Shown here: positions 1 to 12,417 of the stretch, one piece after another
Position numbering within the stretch: position 1 is the first letter of the stretch
Layout: each line of letters starts with the position of its first letter
Assembly (NCBI GenBank): GCA_964035545.1
Contig: OZ037766.1
Coordinates: forward strand, 8,751,722-8,815,721
From: Bugula neritina
Taxonomy: Eukaryota > Bryozoa > Gymnolaemata > Cheilostomatida > Bugulidae
Length of the DNA: 64,000 nt
Direction: 5' to 3'
Program-made: the position numbers and the translations under genes
The notes under the pieces: model-generated
The model's database searches: none
Seen by the model: the letters and a program-made list of their open reading frames with translations, nothing else
What the model was told of the DNA's origin: nothing

Positions 1-1327
1 AGTCTCATACTCACTTCCATACCTTGAAGCAATAGTTATATTTATACTTATACTTGTAGCCACTAGACCTGGTGAGTAAATTAGCTTTACTTTTACGGTT
101 AGTGATAACAAGAATAAAAGGCAATATTCACATTGGGTGGCTTAAGGTTACTTGTACTTCTACTACTTGTAGTTATAATTTTTCTCTTCGTATTTATATT
201 TATTTATGCCAACATCTTTTTCATCTGTAACAACAATAATAATAATTAATCTGTAATCTAAATAGAAAATTTCCCTATCTCAATATGATACTAGTAAATT
301 TTAACTAACCTTATGCTTATGGCAGCCCTTTATTAAGGACAATTGGATACTTCAGGCCCTCTGATTTCATTTGATCTACATCTTTCTGGGGTGAGGTCTT
401 ACGCCTAGTTTTTGCATGAAATTTAACTTTAAGTTTTAGTTTATGACTGACTTCAAATTAAATCAATGATTATGATAGCATTTTTTGTATCATTGGCCAG
501 TTTTAGACTTACTGATTGTAGTCAATATATTTTCACATGGCAATGTAGAAACAAATAATACAGAAAAGAAGTATTCCCTATTATCCAGTAATAATTTACA
601 ATAAGTAAGCTCCAAGCTCCTTATCGTTAAATCAAAGCTGGCTGTGTAATTATTAATTAATGCTGTTAGATAGTTAAATCTAGCCCTGGCACATATTATG
701 CAAAGTGAGTAAGGTAAATGTTAACCTTTTTAATGGTATAAAAAGTACCAGGTGGTGAAAGACCTTTAAACTCGTCATTGTACTTAGTAAGTCTAATTTC
801 TTGGAAATCGAAATGCTCACCATCATTTTTTTAATATCATGATTGTAGATTGAGCTTGTCAATGTGAAAAAAAACAACAAAAAACCTGTTCATACAAACC
901 CTTATAATTGCTGATTTTATATTATATGTGCACCGACAAGCTTTTTTCTTAACCTTTAGCTTGTTTATATACCTCGCAGTTCAAACTATAGTAATAATAA
1001 TATCTGTAAATAAACTGTAAATGACTTTCTGCCAATGCCTTATGGTTTGTTTATGTTAGTTACATGTTTATTAATAGCAGCTCACATAAGTATCATTATG
1101 TTGTTGCATAGGTTGAACAATAATATAGGTTACAACCATAACTACCTGATGCCACTTCTAATTTTTAATTTTTTTTTAATATACTTCAAACACTGTTGAA
1201 ATAGAATAATTTGCAGTATCATAGATAGCAAAGCAAATGTTTGAAAAATATAAGCTTATTATATATAATATATACATGTCAAAACTGAATATTGTAGAAT
1301 GCAAAAATTTAAAGCACTATTAATGTA
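1..1327. other. 5' flank of POLG2, no gene seen
   Basis: No exon was recognised. The first 300 bases are rich in short degenerate units such as TTATACTTATACTTG and ACTTCTACTACTTG, the kind of tract seen near the 5' ends of other genes here. The rest is plain AT-rich sequence. A 5' UTR exon of POLG2 could lie here but cannot be placed by eye. Confidence 0.5.
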
Positions 1328-4300
1328 ATGGCAAGAAGGAGTGTGTTTGAATTGTCCCGGGCTCTTCAGTTTTTCTCAGATGCTGGATTCTTCTCTATTT
1401 GTTACAATTCGTCAACTTCATTGCCTTCATACTATCAATATAAGGCTAATGGTGGACTTCTGTTGCACAACTTTATTAATGAATGGTATGGTATCACTAC
1501 GTATTATATCTTATATTTTTTAGTTTAGCAAATATAACATATTAATTGTAGCAGCAGATCCAAGTACTAAATGAATGGTGTGCGTTTTATTTCGCTTGGT
1601 GTGGCATTTTTTACTGTGGAGTGAAATATGTGTACAATCATTTATGTAAACTGTGGCTTACTTGCCAATCCCAATTTAGGGCTAATACATATTTTAGACT
1701 AAAATGGACCTATTGTTATTGTTATCTGCAGGTTTACTGCAAATGTAGCAATAAAAGATAATGTTTCCTTAGTGTCATCTCCTGTATTTTGTGAAGCAAA
1801 AACACCCCGAAGTTCTCTATCCACAGGTTTTTATATTCTACTTTATTTTCTCTGAAAAGTTAATTTTGTATTTGGTATGAATTTAATGAAAGTAAAAACT
1901 TATAGTAATAAAATCAGTTGCATCAAACTGAAAGAATTAATAATTTTTTTGCGTGCAACCTTCGTTTATGTAATAAAATATGCAATATCTTACTTATAGT
2001 GCTTCAATAACTTTTAGTTGTCTTTTTGAATAAAATCAGTATTGCAAGTAGTTTTATGCTTTTGTTCATGTTAAATATAATTTTTTAGAGTAGACACTGA
2101 ACTGAATGCTTGGAAATAGTGTACCTAGTATTATTACTAATTATAGCTTCACTATTTGTATTTAGGTTGAAAATTGTTCTGATCACCATGATTCAGCTAT
2201 AAGTATAATAATGTCTTTTGAATTTACGAAAGTTTTACAAAACGTAATCTTGCCATACCATACCGTGGTGTAACTTTAGCTCATAACAGGAAAACTACTG
2301 AAAACTATTTCCTAGTTTTAATCATTTTTACTTGTGGAATTATACTTTTAGCTACACTTCAATGCTACAATGAACTTCTGAGTTTAAATAATGGCCAACT
2401 TCCGATTGGTGTTGCCTCCAATGGTACGTGTGTAAACAAATGTGACATGAAAGTCTTTGAGATGAATAGGTAATTTAAACCAACCTGTAAAGAGTTATTG
2501 TGCTTTTATCTTAATATTTCTCTGTTGAAAAATAGCAAGCTACTGGGGATTTCATGTTTTATAGATTCTAAAATACAGTAAATGTGTAAGATATTTATAG
2601 TGCACATACATTGTAGTTAAAAAACCTTGTTATTGGCTCATGTGCATCACTTTAATGGATCTTCACTTTAATTGTGAGAAAAAAGTTTTTGCTATTAAAT
2701 TATGTTATTTTTACGGTTTTTGTTGCATGAAGTAATAATATATTTAAGTAAAGTGCTGTTTGTGAATCTTGTAGGCCAAATGAGTACACAGAATGCTCAG
2801 TGCAATACTTTGTGCCACAGAAATCTATTACTGATATTCTTCACAGAATGGAAATAGATCATTTGATGTGGTGGAAAAAAGTATGTAATTATCATTATTT
2901 TTCATAGTAATACTTCTATTTGCAGTTCTGATTTTTACTCAAGTTGGTGTTAAAACAATATAACTCCAGCTTTAAATCTGCTTGCAAAACTAGTGCAGCA
3001 TTGTGATATATCTATGTTCATACATTTGTAGATGTCAAACTCAAAAGATTTCACTCCAGTTAGAACAGAAGGTGGAAATCTTAGCAGTCATATTGTTTAT
3101 TCTAGTTGCCACGGAAACACTACAGTTGAAAGCATTGACGTTAGTGGCCCACATGTGGATTTAGCGAACTCACCATACATAATATCTTCTAAGATCTCAG
3201 CCGATGTTGCAGTGATGGTACTGCTGCATGATGGTTATTCTGAAACCCAGATAAATGATAAATTATTACAGGTGATATGCAACCATTGTTTTACAATATT
3301 TTTAACCATATCCTTCTTGCCAAGTGCATATTAGTTTGACGTGAGTTTTGTTATCTTACCAGAGACTTAGGTTTCATCAAAGGCTTGCCCCTTACAAACT
3401 GGGAATGATGATCAATGGAGAGGACACAAGAGATCTGACAGTAGTTGCTGATTATATAAAAGATGAACTCAGGAAGGAAACGATTCTTATACAGACAAAT
3501 ATTAATAGCTTAGACAGCAACAGGTAAAATAAATACTATGTTCAATGAAGATAAATACTAAGTTTACCAGCTATTCTTTGTCAAAATATTTCATAATGTC
3601 ATAATATTTCATTGGAGGCTGCCATGCAAAGCGAATCGGTGAACAAGCCAAAAGAGTAGAACTTTTATGGGCATTGAATATCTTTAATGAATAAAGAAGT
3701 AACAATAATTTATGTTATAATACAATAAATTTATAATTTTGTCCTTAGTGTCAATTTAGTTTGGGCTAATGGTAATTAATAATTTTGGTTAGTTCAATGG
3801 AAATGCACCCTTACAAGCTTTTATCTTTTGAGTCAAAATAGCAAATTTTTACATTTGTTCAAAATCAACATTCAGTATAATTTAGCCGACGCCCATATTC
3901 CCTTAGGTTGAAATCGCAGAACAGTTACGTCATTTTGAAAGAAAAAGCTTTTTGTTATCAATTTTCATTTACGTGGCATAGAAATAAATGATAAAACTTC
4001 TTTTAAAAATGTTCAATTAGTATCATAGTTATTTTTTGTATATTCAATATTTATTCATTGTGATAATGAGTTTTATCATCATCAATTTTTTGGGCAAATT
4101 TAATATTTCAACACCCTAAAATTAAAGATTTCAAATTAATAACTTTAGTTTAGTATTTTAAAAGTAGTAGTTATGCAAGCGGTTATGATCAACACTCAGA
4201 ATTACTAAAAGAAATGAAGCACAGGTTTAACTAAAGCAAATGACATGCTCTCAACTCCAACTAACAGCTGCTCCATACAATTTTTCTACTATATTTAGCA

Positions 4301-4982
4301 AGAAAACTTATTTCTTTACAAATAGGAACTTTGTAATATGTATGCCTTACTCTTGCAGGTTTTTATACCAATTCCCAACTCTTGAAATTTTATGTTGGTA
4401 ATTGTCTGCTCTAATCTTACAGTTGTATTATATAGATTGCTGAAGGTTGGAGTGCCATATGCGATATCGATTACAGATAGCACTCTGAAAGATGGTAAAG
4501 TGCATCTTCACAATATGTATGCATCTGTGAAGGTAAACAGCAAAACTTTCAAGACTCTTGGTTGTTTTTTATTTAGTTATACAAGTTTATACTGCAATAA
4601 AATTATTTTTTATAAAAAATATCTTCATAAGGTTTTCATTATAATTATTATTATACAAAATTGTCATTGTAAGCACTGTTGAAATCAAAATTTGATTGTT
4701 ATTTGTTTCTAGAGAAATACTAAAATTGACATCTTGTAGTTTTAGGTTTTACTCATTGCTTGCAGTTACTGCAAATATATTATATTGTAGTAACTCTAAA
4801 TATACAATGTAATTATATATTTAATCATCAGTAGCAATTCAGTTTATGAAATTGTTGAGCAATTGGTATAGTACATGGCCAGCAAGATATGTTTAAATAA
4901 TGTTTTGTTAATGTTGTTTTAGGAAGAAGTTCATGTAACTCACATAAAAGAGAGATTAGTCAAGTATCTTAAATCTGCTTAG
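1328..4982 (+). CDS. POLG2: Mitochondrial DNA polymerase gamma accessory subunit (POLG2)
   Basis: Accessory, processivity-conferring subunit of the mitochondrial replicase, active in the matrix. Eight exons: 1328-1485, 1732-1826, 2352-2469, 2775-2880, 3032-3271, 3363-3523, 4436-4532 and 4923-4982. They sum to 1035 nt, giving 344 aa with all phases consistent. The fold is class II aminoacyl-tRNA-synthetase-like. Seen features: an N-terminal FELSRALQFFSDAGFF segment, LPIGVASNGTC in the middle, WWKKMS, and a C-terminal anticodon-binding-like domain with LAPYKLGMM, VPYAISITDSTLKDGKVHL and VHVTHIKERLVKYLKSA. The last parts align with human TVLVTETTLENGLIHL and MHISKLKDFLIKY. The protein is shorter than human POLG2 (485 aa), mainly at the N-terminus. 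MARRS is basic and could begin a mitochondrial targeting signal; a further 5' exon is not excluded. A poly(A) signal AATAAA lies at 5510-5515. It converges with KDELR, stop codons about 620 bp apart. Confidence 0.88.
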
Positions 4983-5603
4983 CACTGACTGTCGGTGAGA
5001 TGATGAGGAGGCAAAGCTTACGTGGCTTTGCTCTAGTGGATGAAATTCAGGAAATGATTTCACATAACTTTACACATTTGTCATCTTTGAAGTCTTCCTG
5101 AATTTTAATAATTGGTAGACTTTGATAGCAGGACAATGTTTACTTTGCTAAGTATCATTGTGCGATGTGTCCAGCGAATTTACATGGCAATATTTTTTTA
5201 TAAACACTTGTATTTTGTAATAATAATCAACACATAACATACATATACATTAAATAACTAGTAACATTATGACCAGATACACCAAATGAGAAGTTTCATT
5301 TTAAAAACTCTAAAAGTTTATCTGTCAAGAAAATAGTTTCCACGGCTAATAATAGAAAATGATGTTGGTCTACCTAGAAAATACAGAGTATTGACCTACT
5401 TGCTCTTGTTACATAACTCTTATTTTGATAAAAGTAAGACAGAAATGTGTGAGCTTGATATACAAATCTACATTCTAATTGACATTATAGGTCTTATTTC
5501 TCTCTTAATAATAAATATTAGCCAATTATAGAGTTGCCTGTGTCACCAATGCTGTTGAGAGAGTATCTAAGTTACCGCGTATGTGGGTGGTATCCAAGGT
5601 TCT
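4983..5603. other. Convergent intergenic spacer POLG2/KDELR
   Basis: Holds the 3' UTRs of two converging genes. A candidate POLG2 poly(A) signal is at 5510-5515, only about 90 bp from the KDELR stop codon on the other strand, so the two transcripts may overlap at their 3' ends. Nothing else was recognised. Confidence 0.5.
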
Positions 5604-8530
5604 TTAAGCAGGGAGCTGCAGTTTTTTACCTTGAAGCACTACAAGATATTGACAACGGTAACTTTCGTGATGTGGCACATGTGTCATTAATTATGCACAA
5701 CAAAGAAATGTAATCTAATTAGGTAAAACTAATAACTTCCTATGACAGTTTTGGTGATGGTTTAATACAAAGTTCAAAAATTGAATGCGATAAAATATGG
5801 TGAAAAATTTTATGCAAAAAGTATATTTTGCAATAATTTATTTATAACTGTTATCTGAAACCAAAACAAAACCAAGTTTCAAAAGTTAATTTTTCTCACC
5901 TTTAGTGATGTAGAGATAGAAGAAATCACAGTACAGCACAGTTTGTACTATGCCAGCCACAACTGCTATCACGTCAAAGTTATTCTCATAGTAATATCTA
6001 TAAAGCCAATTCATAATGTATAGGCCACGGTAAGAACCAAGAGCAAACAGGTAATGGCTTGTAATAGTTTCAGCTTCTCCAGTTTTACTAATCATGAACA
6101 GTTGAGGAAGAATGGCTACAGCTTCTAGATAAATGGAAAATGTCCACAGGATCTACAAAAATAGTTACATTTTGTGAACTCGGTTTAGTTGGTTTAGAGC
6201 CAGGGAAAATATTGAATGCCAAACTTTCAGTTGGTAGTGAGCAATACAATATATGAAATAACTTGAGTTAATTTTCTTACCTCCATGGGTGAAAACTCAT
6301 GGTTAACAACAATTGCTAAGAGTGCACAAGGAATAAGTAGGAACTCCATTCTGAAGGTATCATGATTGCCATCATAAGTAGCCTTGAACTTCGTATAAAT
6401 AAGATACACAGTGGCAATCGAAGAGCTCAGAAAGAAGACCTTCATTATAGTGTTATAAGGCGACACAAAATTGGTTACCAAATCCAAATATCTCGTAACA
6501 AACACCAATCCAAAGAGGATCTGACTCTTTCCTGATAAGCCTGTAAAAACCAAACACATTGACATTATTTGTTATAAACCACAAGTAAATGAAGTCAATA
6601 TATGAAGCATCATCTTAAAATTTTCTACTCCTTTTGTAACATTTATTGTATTATTACAGAAATTAAAATTGCTTGATTCTAGGTGGCATGGTAGGTGCAC
6701 TGTGAAAATTATATTTTTATATAGCCAACAAATCTCAAAATATTCAATATTGCACAATACATTTACTCTTCTATACCACAGAATTAATTTTAATTCATTT
6801 TCTAACACAAAATTATATTCTATTTTCGTTCGATTTAGTGAACTGTAAGCTTGCAATGACATAAAAAGTGATACATGATGGATAATTTCCATATAATATG
6901 CCGAAACTTGAGGCTAAAATAGATGTTTGTAACTAGAATATCTAGAATATCGAAGAAATGAAAAATAAAGCCATATTGGCATCACAGTGATTTGAAAGAT
7001 TCAAGGTACAAATAGCCTATCCTGTTTCATCTATGCTCATTCATATATTGCTCTAAAGTAGAATGTAAAAATTATTTTCAACAACTGTATCATGCAGATT
7101 CAACTGAAGATGCACTTTATAAGACAGTTACAGTGAAAAACCAAGCTGCAGAGTGAAAATATTTATGTTTAAGCAAATTTAAATAATTTCTTAGTTGAAC
7201 AGTTTCCACAATTTGGTATAGAAGTTACATGGATGTTAATTTTAATGAGCTATGCATAAAATGTTAGAGTAGGTCAACTTCTCTTGCAGATCGCAGGGTA
7301 ACTGAGCAGCCAGAATGTGGATATTACTGTACTAGTTTAAACAAGTGATGTTATACTCATACATTAATATTTGCATAGGTATGATAACTTCATTCGTATA
7401 TCCAAAAACTTTTTTGAACAGTCTTTATAAATTGCTAACTACATTCCTTATCTTAGTAGACAACAAACTTTAACACAGTTTATTGTTTTCCAAAGCTAAG
7501 ATGTTATTTAACTTAATTTCTCTAAGATTGAATCCCATATATTTTTACATATTAGATATATAAGACTTTTAATATCAAACAACTTTTAGAGGGGCCAAAG
7601 AACTGTAAGAGTAAGTGTTAAAGGTTAATAATTACGAACACTTAGTGGTAGATTTAAAAGTAAATCACCAAATTATCAAATGTATAATCAAATGCTAAGA
7701 AAAATCTAGAGAATTTGATTTTAATTCCAAATTATATTATAAACTAGTCTAAGCAAGTCTTTTCACTTTTCAAATGATAAGTCAGGTCAATTAATTATTA
7801 GAGTTATGACAACTGCTTGTAACTGTAATACTAATTGTAAAATAGTTGTCCTTGTAGACAGTCAATCACATTATCATATATGATTCTCACAGCATAATAC
7901 TAATAGTAATAGTAATATTAATTTCCTGCAAATTATCAATAAATTACTATTACTCAACTATTAGCCATATTAGGACATGAGTGACATTATGATTATGACT
8001 ATTCAGATTCTTATTCTATACTGCTACTTTTGACTTTAGTAATAAAACTGTAGAAATGATATTTTACCTTTAGTTTCATGCCAATGCGGATGCCACTAAA
8101 GCCATTTAAGCATTTGAAACAAAAACTCAAATAATAAACCTAAAGATCGTAAGATAAAGAACTAAGAAGTAAGTTTACTGTTTAGGTTTCACTTCAACTT
8201 CAAGTTTAACTTTAACAATATTACTATATTTATCTCTAAGATTTAATACTTATGATTACCATCACCTTATCATTACGAACACGTGATACAGAATATTATT
8301 ATTATGAGTGAGATATCAGATATGTAATTGTATTAGTATATTTTTATTTTGAACTAATTTAGTATTTGCTCATTGTTTAGTATTTCAATTTGCTCATTAT
8401 TTCGTATTTACTTTTAGTATTTTATTTTTTAAAACTTACCAGCTACAGATCGACTTTTCCATATTTTTAAAAGCAATAAGACAATGGCTGCAAGATGACA
8501 CAAATCACCAACCAGCCTAAAGGCGTTCAT
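5604..8530 (-). CDS. KDELR: ER lumen protein-retaining receptor (KDEL receptor)
   Basis: Seven-helix Golgi receptor that binds KDEL-type C-termini of escaped ER proteins and returns them in COPI vesicles. Exons on the minus strand: 8530-8440, 6540-6281, 6152-5900 and a 35-nt last exon 5638-5604. The sum is 639 nt, giving 212 aa, exactly the family length. Seen: [12 protein letters not shown] start with His12, [68 protein letters not shown] and [12 protein letters not shown]. The tiny last exon restores the tail [11 protein letters not shown], keeping the paired lysines needed for COPI recruitment in studied members. Exon 3 read alone would run into an unrelated short tail (GEKN), so the last exon is easily missed. 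Intron 1 is about 1.9 kb and holds one copy of a 133-bp repeat and a degenerate triplet tract. Confidence 0.96.
7170..7302. repeat. 133-bp dispersed direct repeat, copy 1
   Basis: Lies in KDELR intron 1. It matches 9889-10021 in the same orientation and without gaps, with about ten mismatches by eye. Shared blocks include AATTTAAATAATTTCTTAG and AACTTCTCTTGCAGATCGCA. Confidence 0.85.
7890..8320. repeat. Degenerate triplet/hexamer tract in KDELR intron 1
   Basis: Runs of ACTAATAGTAATAGTAAT-like units followed by CATTATGATTATGACTATT and CACTTCAACTTCAAGTTTAA. It is not a clean microsatellite. It lies within about 200-650 bp of the KDELR start codon. Confidence 0.55.
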
Positions 8531-9352
8531 TCTTCCAATAGGACGAACTTACGGCATCAACTGATTAAGAAAAAAATGTTTGAAACTGAACGCGACTCAA
8601 TGAAGACGTGGCTTCCCGTGAATTGTGGGAAGTTCATGTGCCACTGCAGTACCGTTTGTATAAGAAATCGTATCACAGTTCAAGGACATGTAGAAAATCG
8701 GAGATGAACTCAATGGCGACGAATATGATGTTATTTACTATGATTGCGTGACGAGAACGATAAGGGAGGGTAACTCTTTGAAGCAACTTATTTAGAAATA
8801 ACCTCCGATTCTGTCATACATAATACAGCTTCCAGTTGGGTGTCAAATTATGTAAACAACTGTAACACAACAAAACTGAAGTATGCACACCCAAAGTTAC
8901 AACAGTTAATACCACACACACATACACACACGAAAGAAAAAAATCACAACTTGAAAGAAAAAATCCAAAGACTACCAACATAAACTCATGCATCACATCA
9001 TGTTCAAGCTGTCACACAACTTTCTTCTTACAACGACAAAGAACTAGACTGTGTTATGTATTTATTGGAATATTTTGCTCATTTACTTTTTGTTCTTAGC
9101 ATCCTTTTATCTATGTGCTTATTCTTTTTGGTGTACTCTCTTGTGTATACTTTCTTTACTATATTTTCAGTTATGTAGTTTTGTTTTACAGCCTTTATTT
9201 AAATATGTATCTCCTAAAAATACATTTTCGTGACTTTAGACTTTGTGCATATATAAACAAATTTTATGTAGCTGTTCTTGCAGGCTAATACTAGAGAGGT
9301 TTCAACAAATAATTTCTTAATAATGATATGCCAAGAAAAGTAGTTGCAATAA
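8531..9352. other. Intergenic between KDELR (5') and ADISSP (3')
   Basis: The first 230 bp upstream of the KDELR start would hold its promoter and 5' UTR; no core element is obvious. A CACACA-rich stretch lies near 8913-8932. A TTTATT at 9194-9199 is a minus-strand AATAAA, about 155 bp past the ADISSP stop, and fits as its poly(A) signal. No gene was recognised. Confidence 0.5.
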
Positions 9353-9691
9353 TCAATTAAAGCCAGCCCAATCACTTTGCTCTGAGTCTTCATCTGCATC
9401 TATCCCAACACATTTGATTCCGTTTCTAATCATTGGAGTGCCTTTATTTTTACCTGCATAAAGCATAACTTTAATTAATAATCAATTACTCAAATGGTGA
9501 AGGCCAGGCTTGTGTAATGAATGCCATCTTCATTCCGGTGCCGGTATAAAGGTTGAGTTTGCACTTTATAAGCCTGTCAAAAGCTCAACCAGCCAGGTGC
9601 CTGGATTACTCATTACGCATGCCAGGATAAATTACAATTAAATACTACTATAGTTCGACTTTTTTTAGAAATACTAAAACAAATATATACG

Positions 9692-9723
<32 letters not shown>

Positions 9724-10950
9724 TAAAAATAATAACAGTAAATAAAAGTCAAAGTAGTTACCTAATACTCTTGCCAATAGTTTGAGAGTGAGTGACTTGG
9801 AGTTATCTACACTCGTCAACACCAAAGACTCATTGACTAGTTTGTCTTTATATGCATGGAATTCTACATTAATTGTATGACCTTCACCTAAACAAATTTA
9901 AATAATTTCTTAGTAGAACAGTTTCCACAATTTGGTGTAGAAGTTACAAGAATGTTAATGTTAATGAGCTATGCATAAAATGTTAGACTAGGTCAACTTC
10001 TCTTGCAGATCGCAGGGTAACAGATCTCTTCTTCCACTAATACCAATTTACTTTGCTACTCAAACGAAAATGCAATTGAAGTCATTTTAGGTGTTATAGG
10101 AAATCAAAGAAAGTAAACCTAACTGTATATAATGAATAAAGAGATATTAAACTCTTTTAAATGATTATTCCGTTATTAAATATTTAAAAACTTTAAGGTC
10201 TCCTTTTCAACTTCTGCTTTTGCCAATAGACTATTTTAACCTTTTATGCTTTAGAGTCTCAAATGTAAGCTTTCACTTTATCCATTAAAAAGAATCCGAT
10301 ACAATTTCTGCATGCTTTGTGCTTTGATTAGGATTCTAAGTAGTAAATATTGCTAAGATTGTATGTACTGCTTAATTTTACAGATGAGCAACATAAGCAA
10401 CATACAAATAAATTACCATCATCTGTAGGCACACATGATGTTACACGGCAGTGAAGATTTTGCAGTGGATCAGCTGAGATATCCTCTCCAAGATCATCTG
10501 TTACACTAAACTGTATTACATAATGATGGTTCAACTTGAGAAAACCTACAAGAAAACCTGCATGAAGGCATATTTTTTTGGACAAAATTTTGGCATTTTA
10601 GGTTAGGTAGTTTTGTCTAGGGGTTTCAACCCTACAAACATGAAAGATCTACATAACTAAGAATGACAATTTCCCATGGCCTTTCCCCATTTTCACAATC
10701 CAAATTTCATTACATCAAATGACAGAACAAAGTGAAAATTTACATACGAAGATCCACAACATATTATTTTTTGAAATGACAAGAAAATTTACCCAAGTGA
10801 ACTTCTTGAACAGAGTCACTCTTTTTTTCAATTATTATGGCAAGTTCATGACTTCCCTCTGAATCACTTTGCTTGAAATGAACATGAGATTCTTCAGCAT
10901 TATTTTTTCTAGCATCAGCCACTGCAATGTTCAAGTCTTCATCATTAGGT
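9353..10950 (-). CDS. ADISSP: ADISSP / C20orf27-family protein (5' end missing)
   Basis: Homologue of the small vertebrate protein C20orf27, also called adipose-secreted signaling protein; its biochemical role outside vertebrates is not established. Minus-strand exons: about 10950-10793, 10545-10417, 9887-9762 and 9453-9353. Seen: EESHVHF (family SHSHVHF), HLGFLKLNHHYVIQFSV (family KVGFLKILHRYEITF), INVEFHAYKDKLVNESLVL, KNKGTPMIRNGIKCVG (family RHHGTPMLLDGVKCVG) and the terminal EDSEQSDWAGFN (family YDSEHSDWHGFD). About 170 aa are recovered, close to the family size. The first coding exon is not identified: the open frame runs back to a likely acceptor TATAG before 10950 and has no in-frame ATG. 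Exon 2 has two in-frame acceptors 12 nt apart; the inner one matches the family without a gap. Confidence 0.87.
9504..9626. repeat. Imperfect hairpin element in ADISSP last intron
   Basis: Imperfect inverted repeat about 123 bp long. The left arm begins CCAGGCTTGTGTAATGAAT and the right arm, reverse-complemented, reads CCTGGCATGCGTAATGAGT; the inner ends share GGTTGAG/CTCAACC. It resembles a small MITE remnant. Confidence 0.6.
9688..9722. repeat. Short (TA)n(CA)n microsatellite
   Basis: A TATATATA run followed by ACACACAC. It lies just inside the intron downstream of an ADISSP exon. Confidence 0.8.
9889..10021. repeat. 133-bp dispersed direct repeat, copy 2
   Basis: Same orientation and length as 7170-7302. 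Its left edge falls at the acceptor of the ADISSP exon that ends at 9887 (minus strand), so the repeat supplies the pyrimidine tract and branch region of that intron. Confidence 0.85.
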
Positions 10951-11399
10951 CTATAAGCCAAGCATGATATACTAGTATATGAAACTAATCTACACTATGG
11001 ACACTTAATATACATTAAATACTAAAAACAACTAGCCCCTGTTTCCATATGCAGATTATATCAACCATTAAGTGTAACTGCCTGTACTTGTGTTAAAATG
11101 AATATTCTGTTACTGATTATTAAAACTTATAATGAGTTATAAATGATAGCCATCTTTATGCTGCCATTTATTAGCAAATGGGAGTCGTACTTTTATTCAT
11201 ATATCAATCTGTTGAATATTTTACTTTATTTTACAGCATCTTTATGTAATAGTAGAACTAACAAAGTTATAGCATTATTTATTTTTAATTTTATGGTTTT
11301 CACAAATTAAGATTAAATTCAAACAGTACCTATCACATAGTCTTGTGCAAATCAAACCATCACCACTTATAATTTATTGCACCATCAACATTGCCATTA

Positions 11400-12110
11400 G
11401 CTATATATTAATATAAGTAATCTGTAATACTGTAACAGTTATAGTAAATCACAAACTTGTATACATAAAATTGAATGTAATACTAACAGTAACACCGAAT
11501 ATGTAATAAATATAATAATATCTATGTTGATAGTTCTACTTATAGTTATAGACAACAGTGCTAATTAAGAAATTATTATTGTAAATTCATTAAACTTAAT
11601 AATACTAATACTAATAGTGTTAATATTTTTAAAATTTATATAGTAATAATAATATTACTAATAGTAATACTAATAACCTTATAATATAGCAAAATTACAT
11701 AAAATAATACTAATACTAATAGTAATAGTACTAGCAGTCATTTTGGTTTACTCTTATTACTTTTAGTCTTACACTTACAGCTACTGTTAGTGTTACTCCT
11801 AAACTTAGAGTAAATATAAAATTGCAAACAATTAAACATACTTGTGAACTTCAACTGGAGTCCTAGACGTACCAATAGTACCAGTAATTGTAAACGTCTT
11901 CTTTTCCTACTAATACTAATAGTGGTGAGTACTACTAGTCTACGAACTAGTACTACTGTACTAGACCTACGGACAAGCCGCTGGGAGTAGGCGTCTAAGA
12001 GTTAGTCTAACTCAAAGTCTTATAGTTACTAGAAGTAGATAGTTAGTCTTACTACTACTACTACCAGTACTACTACTAGTACTATTATAACTTTATTGCC
12101 TATGGCTGTT
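11400..12110. repeat. Long degenerate triplet tract upstream of ADISSP
   Basis: About 700 bp built largely of ACT/AGT/AAT/TTA-type triplets (for example ACTAATAGTAATAGTACTAG and CTACTACTACTACCAGTACT), with local palindromic CTAG cores. No single unit is conserved, so it is not an ordinary microsatellite. Confidence 0.6.
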
Positions 12111-12294
12111 ATAATAATTTTATACGATTGATTCAAATTTAATCTCGCCAAAGCGAAATGACACAAAGGCACAGCTTATAAGGCTAAGTAGGCAACAAGA
12201 ATGTTTCATCCTAGTAACTGCTGGTGGATAGTGAATACACTCAAATACTAATAGTAGTAGTTTCACTTTGCTGTTACACTATAACGGTTGAATG

Positions 12295-12417
12295 GTTCTA
12301 TAAGCAGCTCTAAGTTGGGGGTGACTGAGTGCAGTAGTTCTATACACTTCAACTTTGAACCCGAAAACCTCAAATTACTGCACTTAATCACTCTGAACTC
12401 AGAGCTGCTTATAGAAC
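12295..12417. repeat. 123-bp inverted-repeat element
   Basis: The terminal 17 bases GTTCTATAAGCAGCTCT are repeated perfectly in inverse at 12401-12417. Pairing continues imperfectly inward (GACTGAGTGCAGTAGTT against AATTACTGCACTTAATC). It has the form of a short MITE. Confidence 0.75.

Noticed and set aside
8495-8707. 70-aa plus-strand frame overlapping KDELR exon 1.
   Set aside because: It is antisense to the conserved first exon and has no family resemblance.
10951-10961. TTG as the start codon of ADISSP (giving an MAYRPNDEDL N-terminus).
   Set aside because: There is no in-frame ATG; a TATAG acceptor sits at 10951-10955, so an upstream exon is more likely than a non-ATG start in an animal gene.
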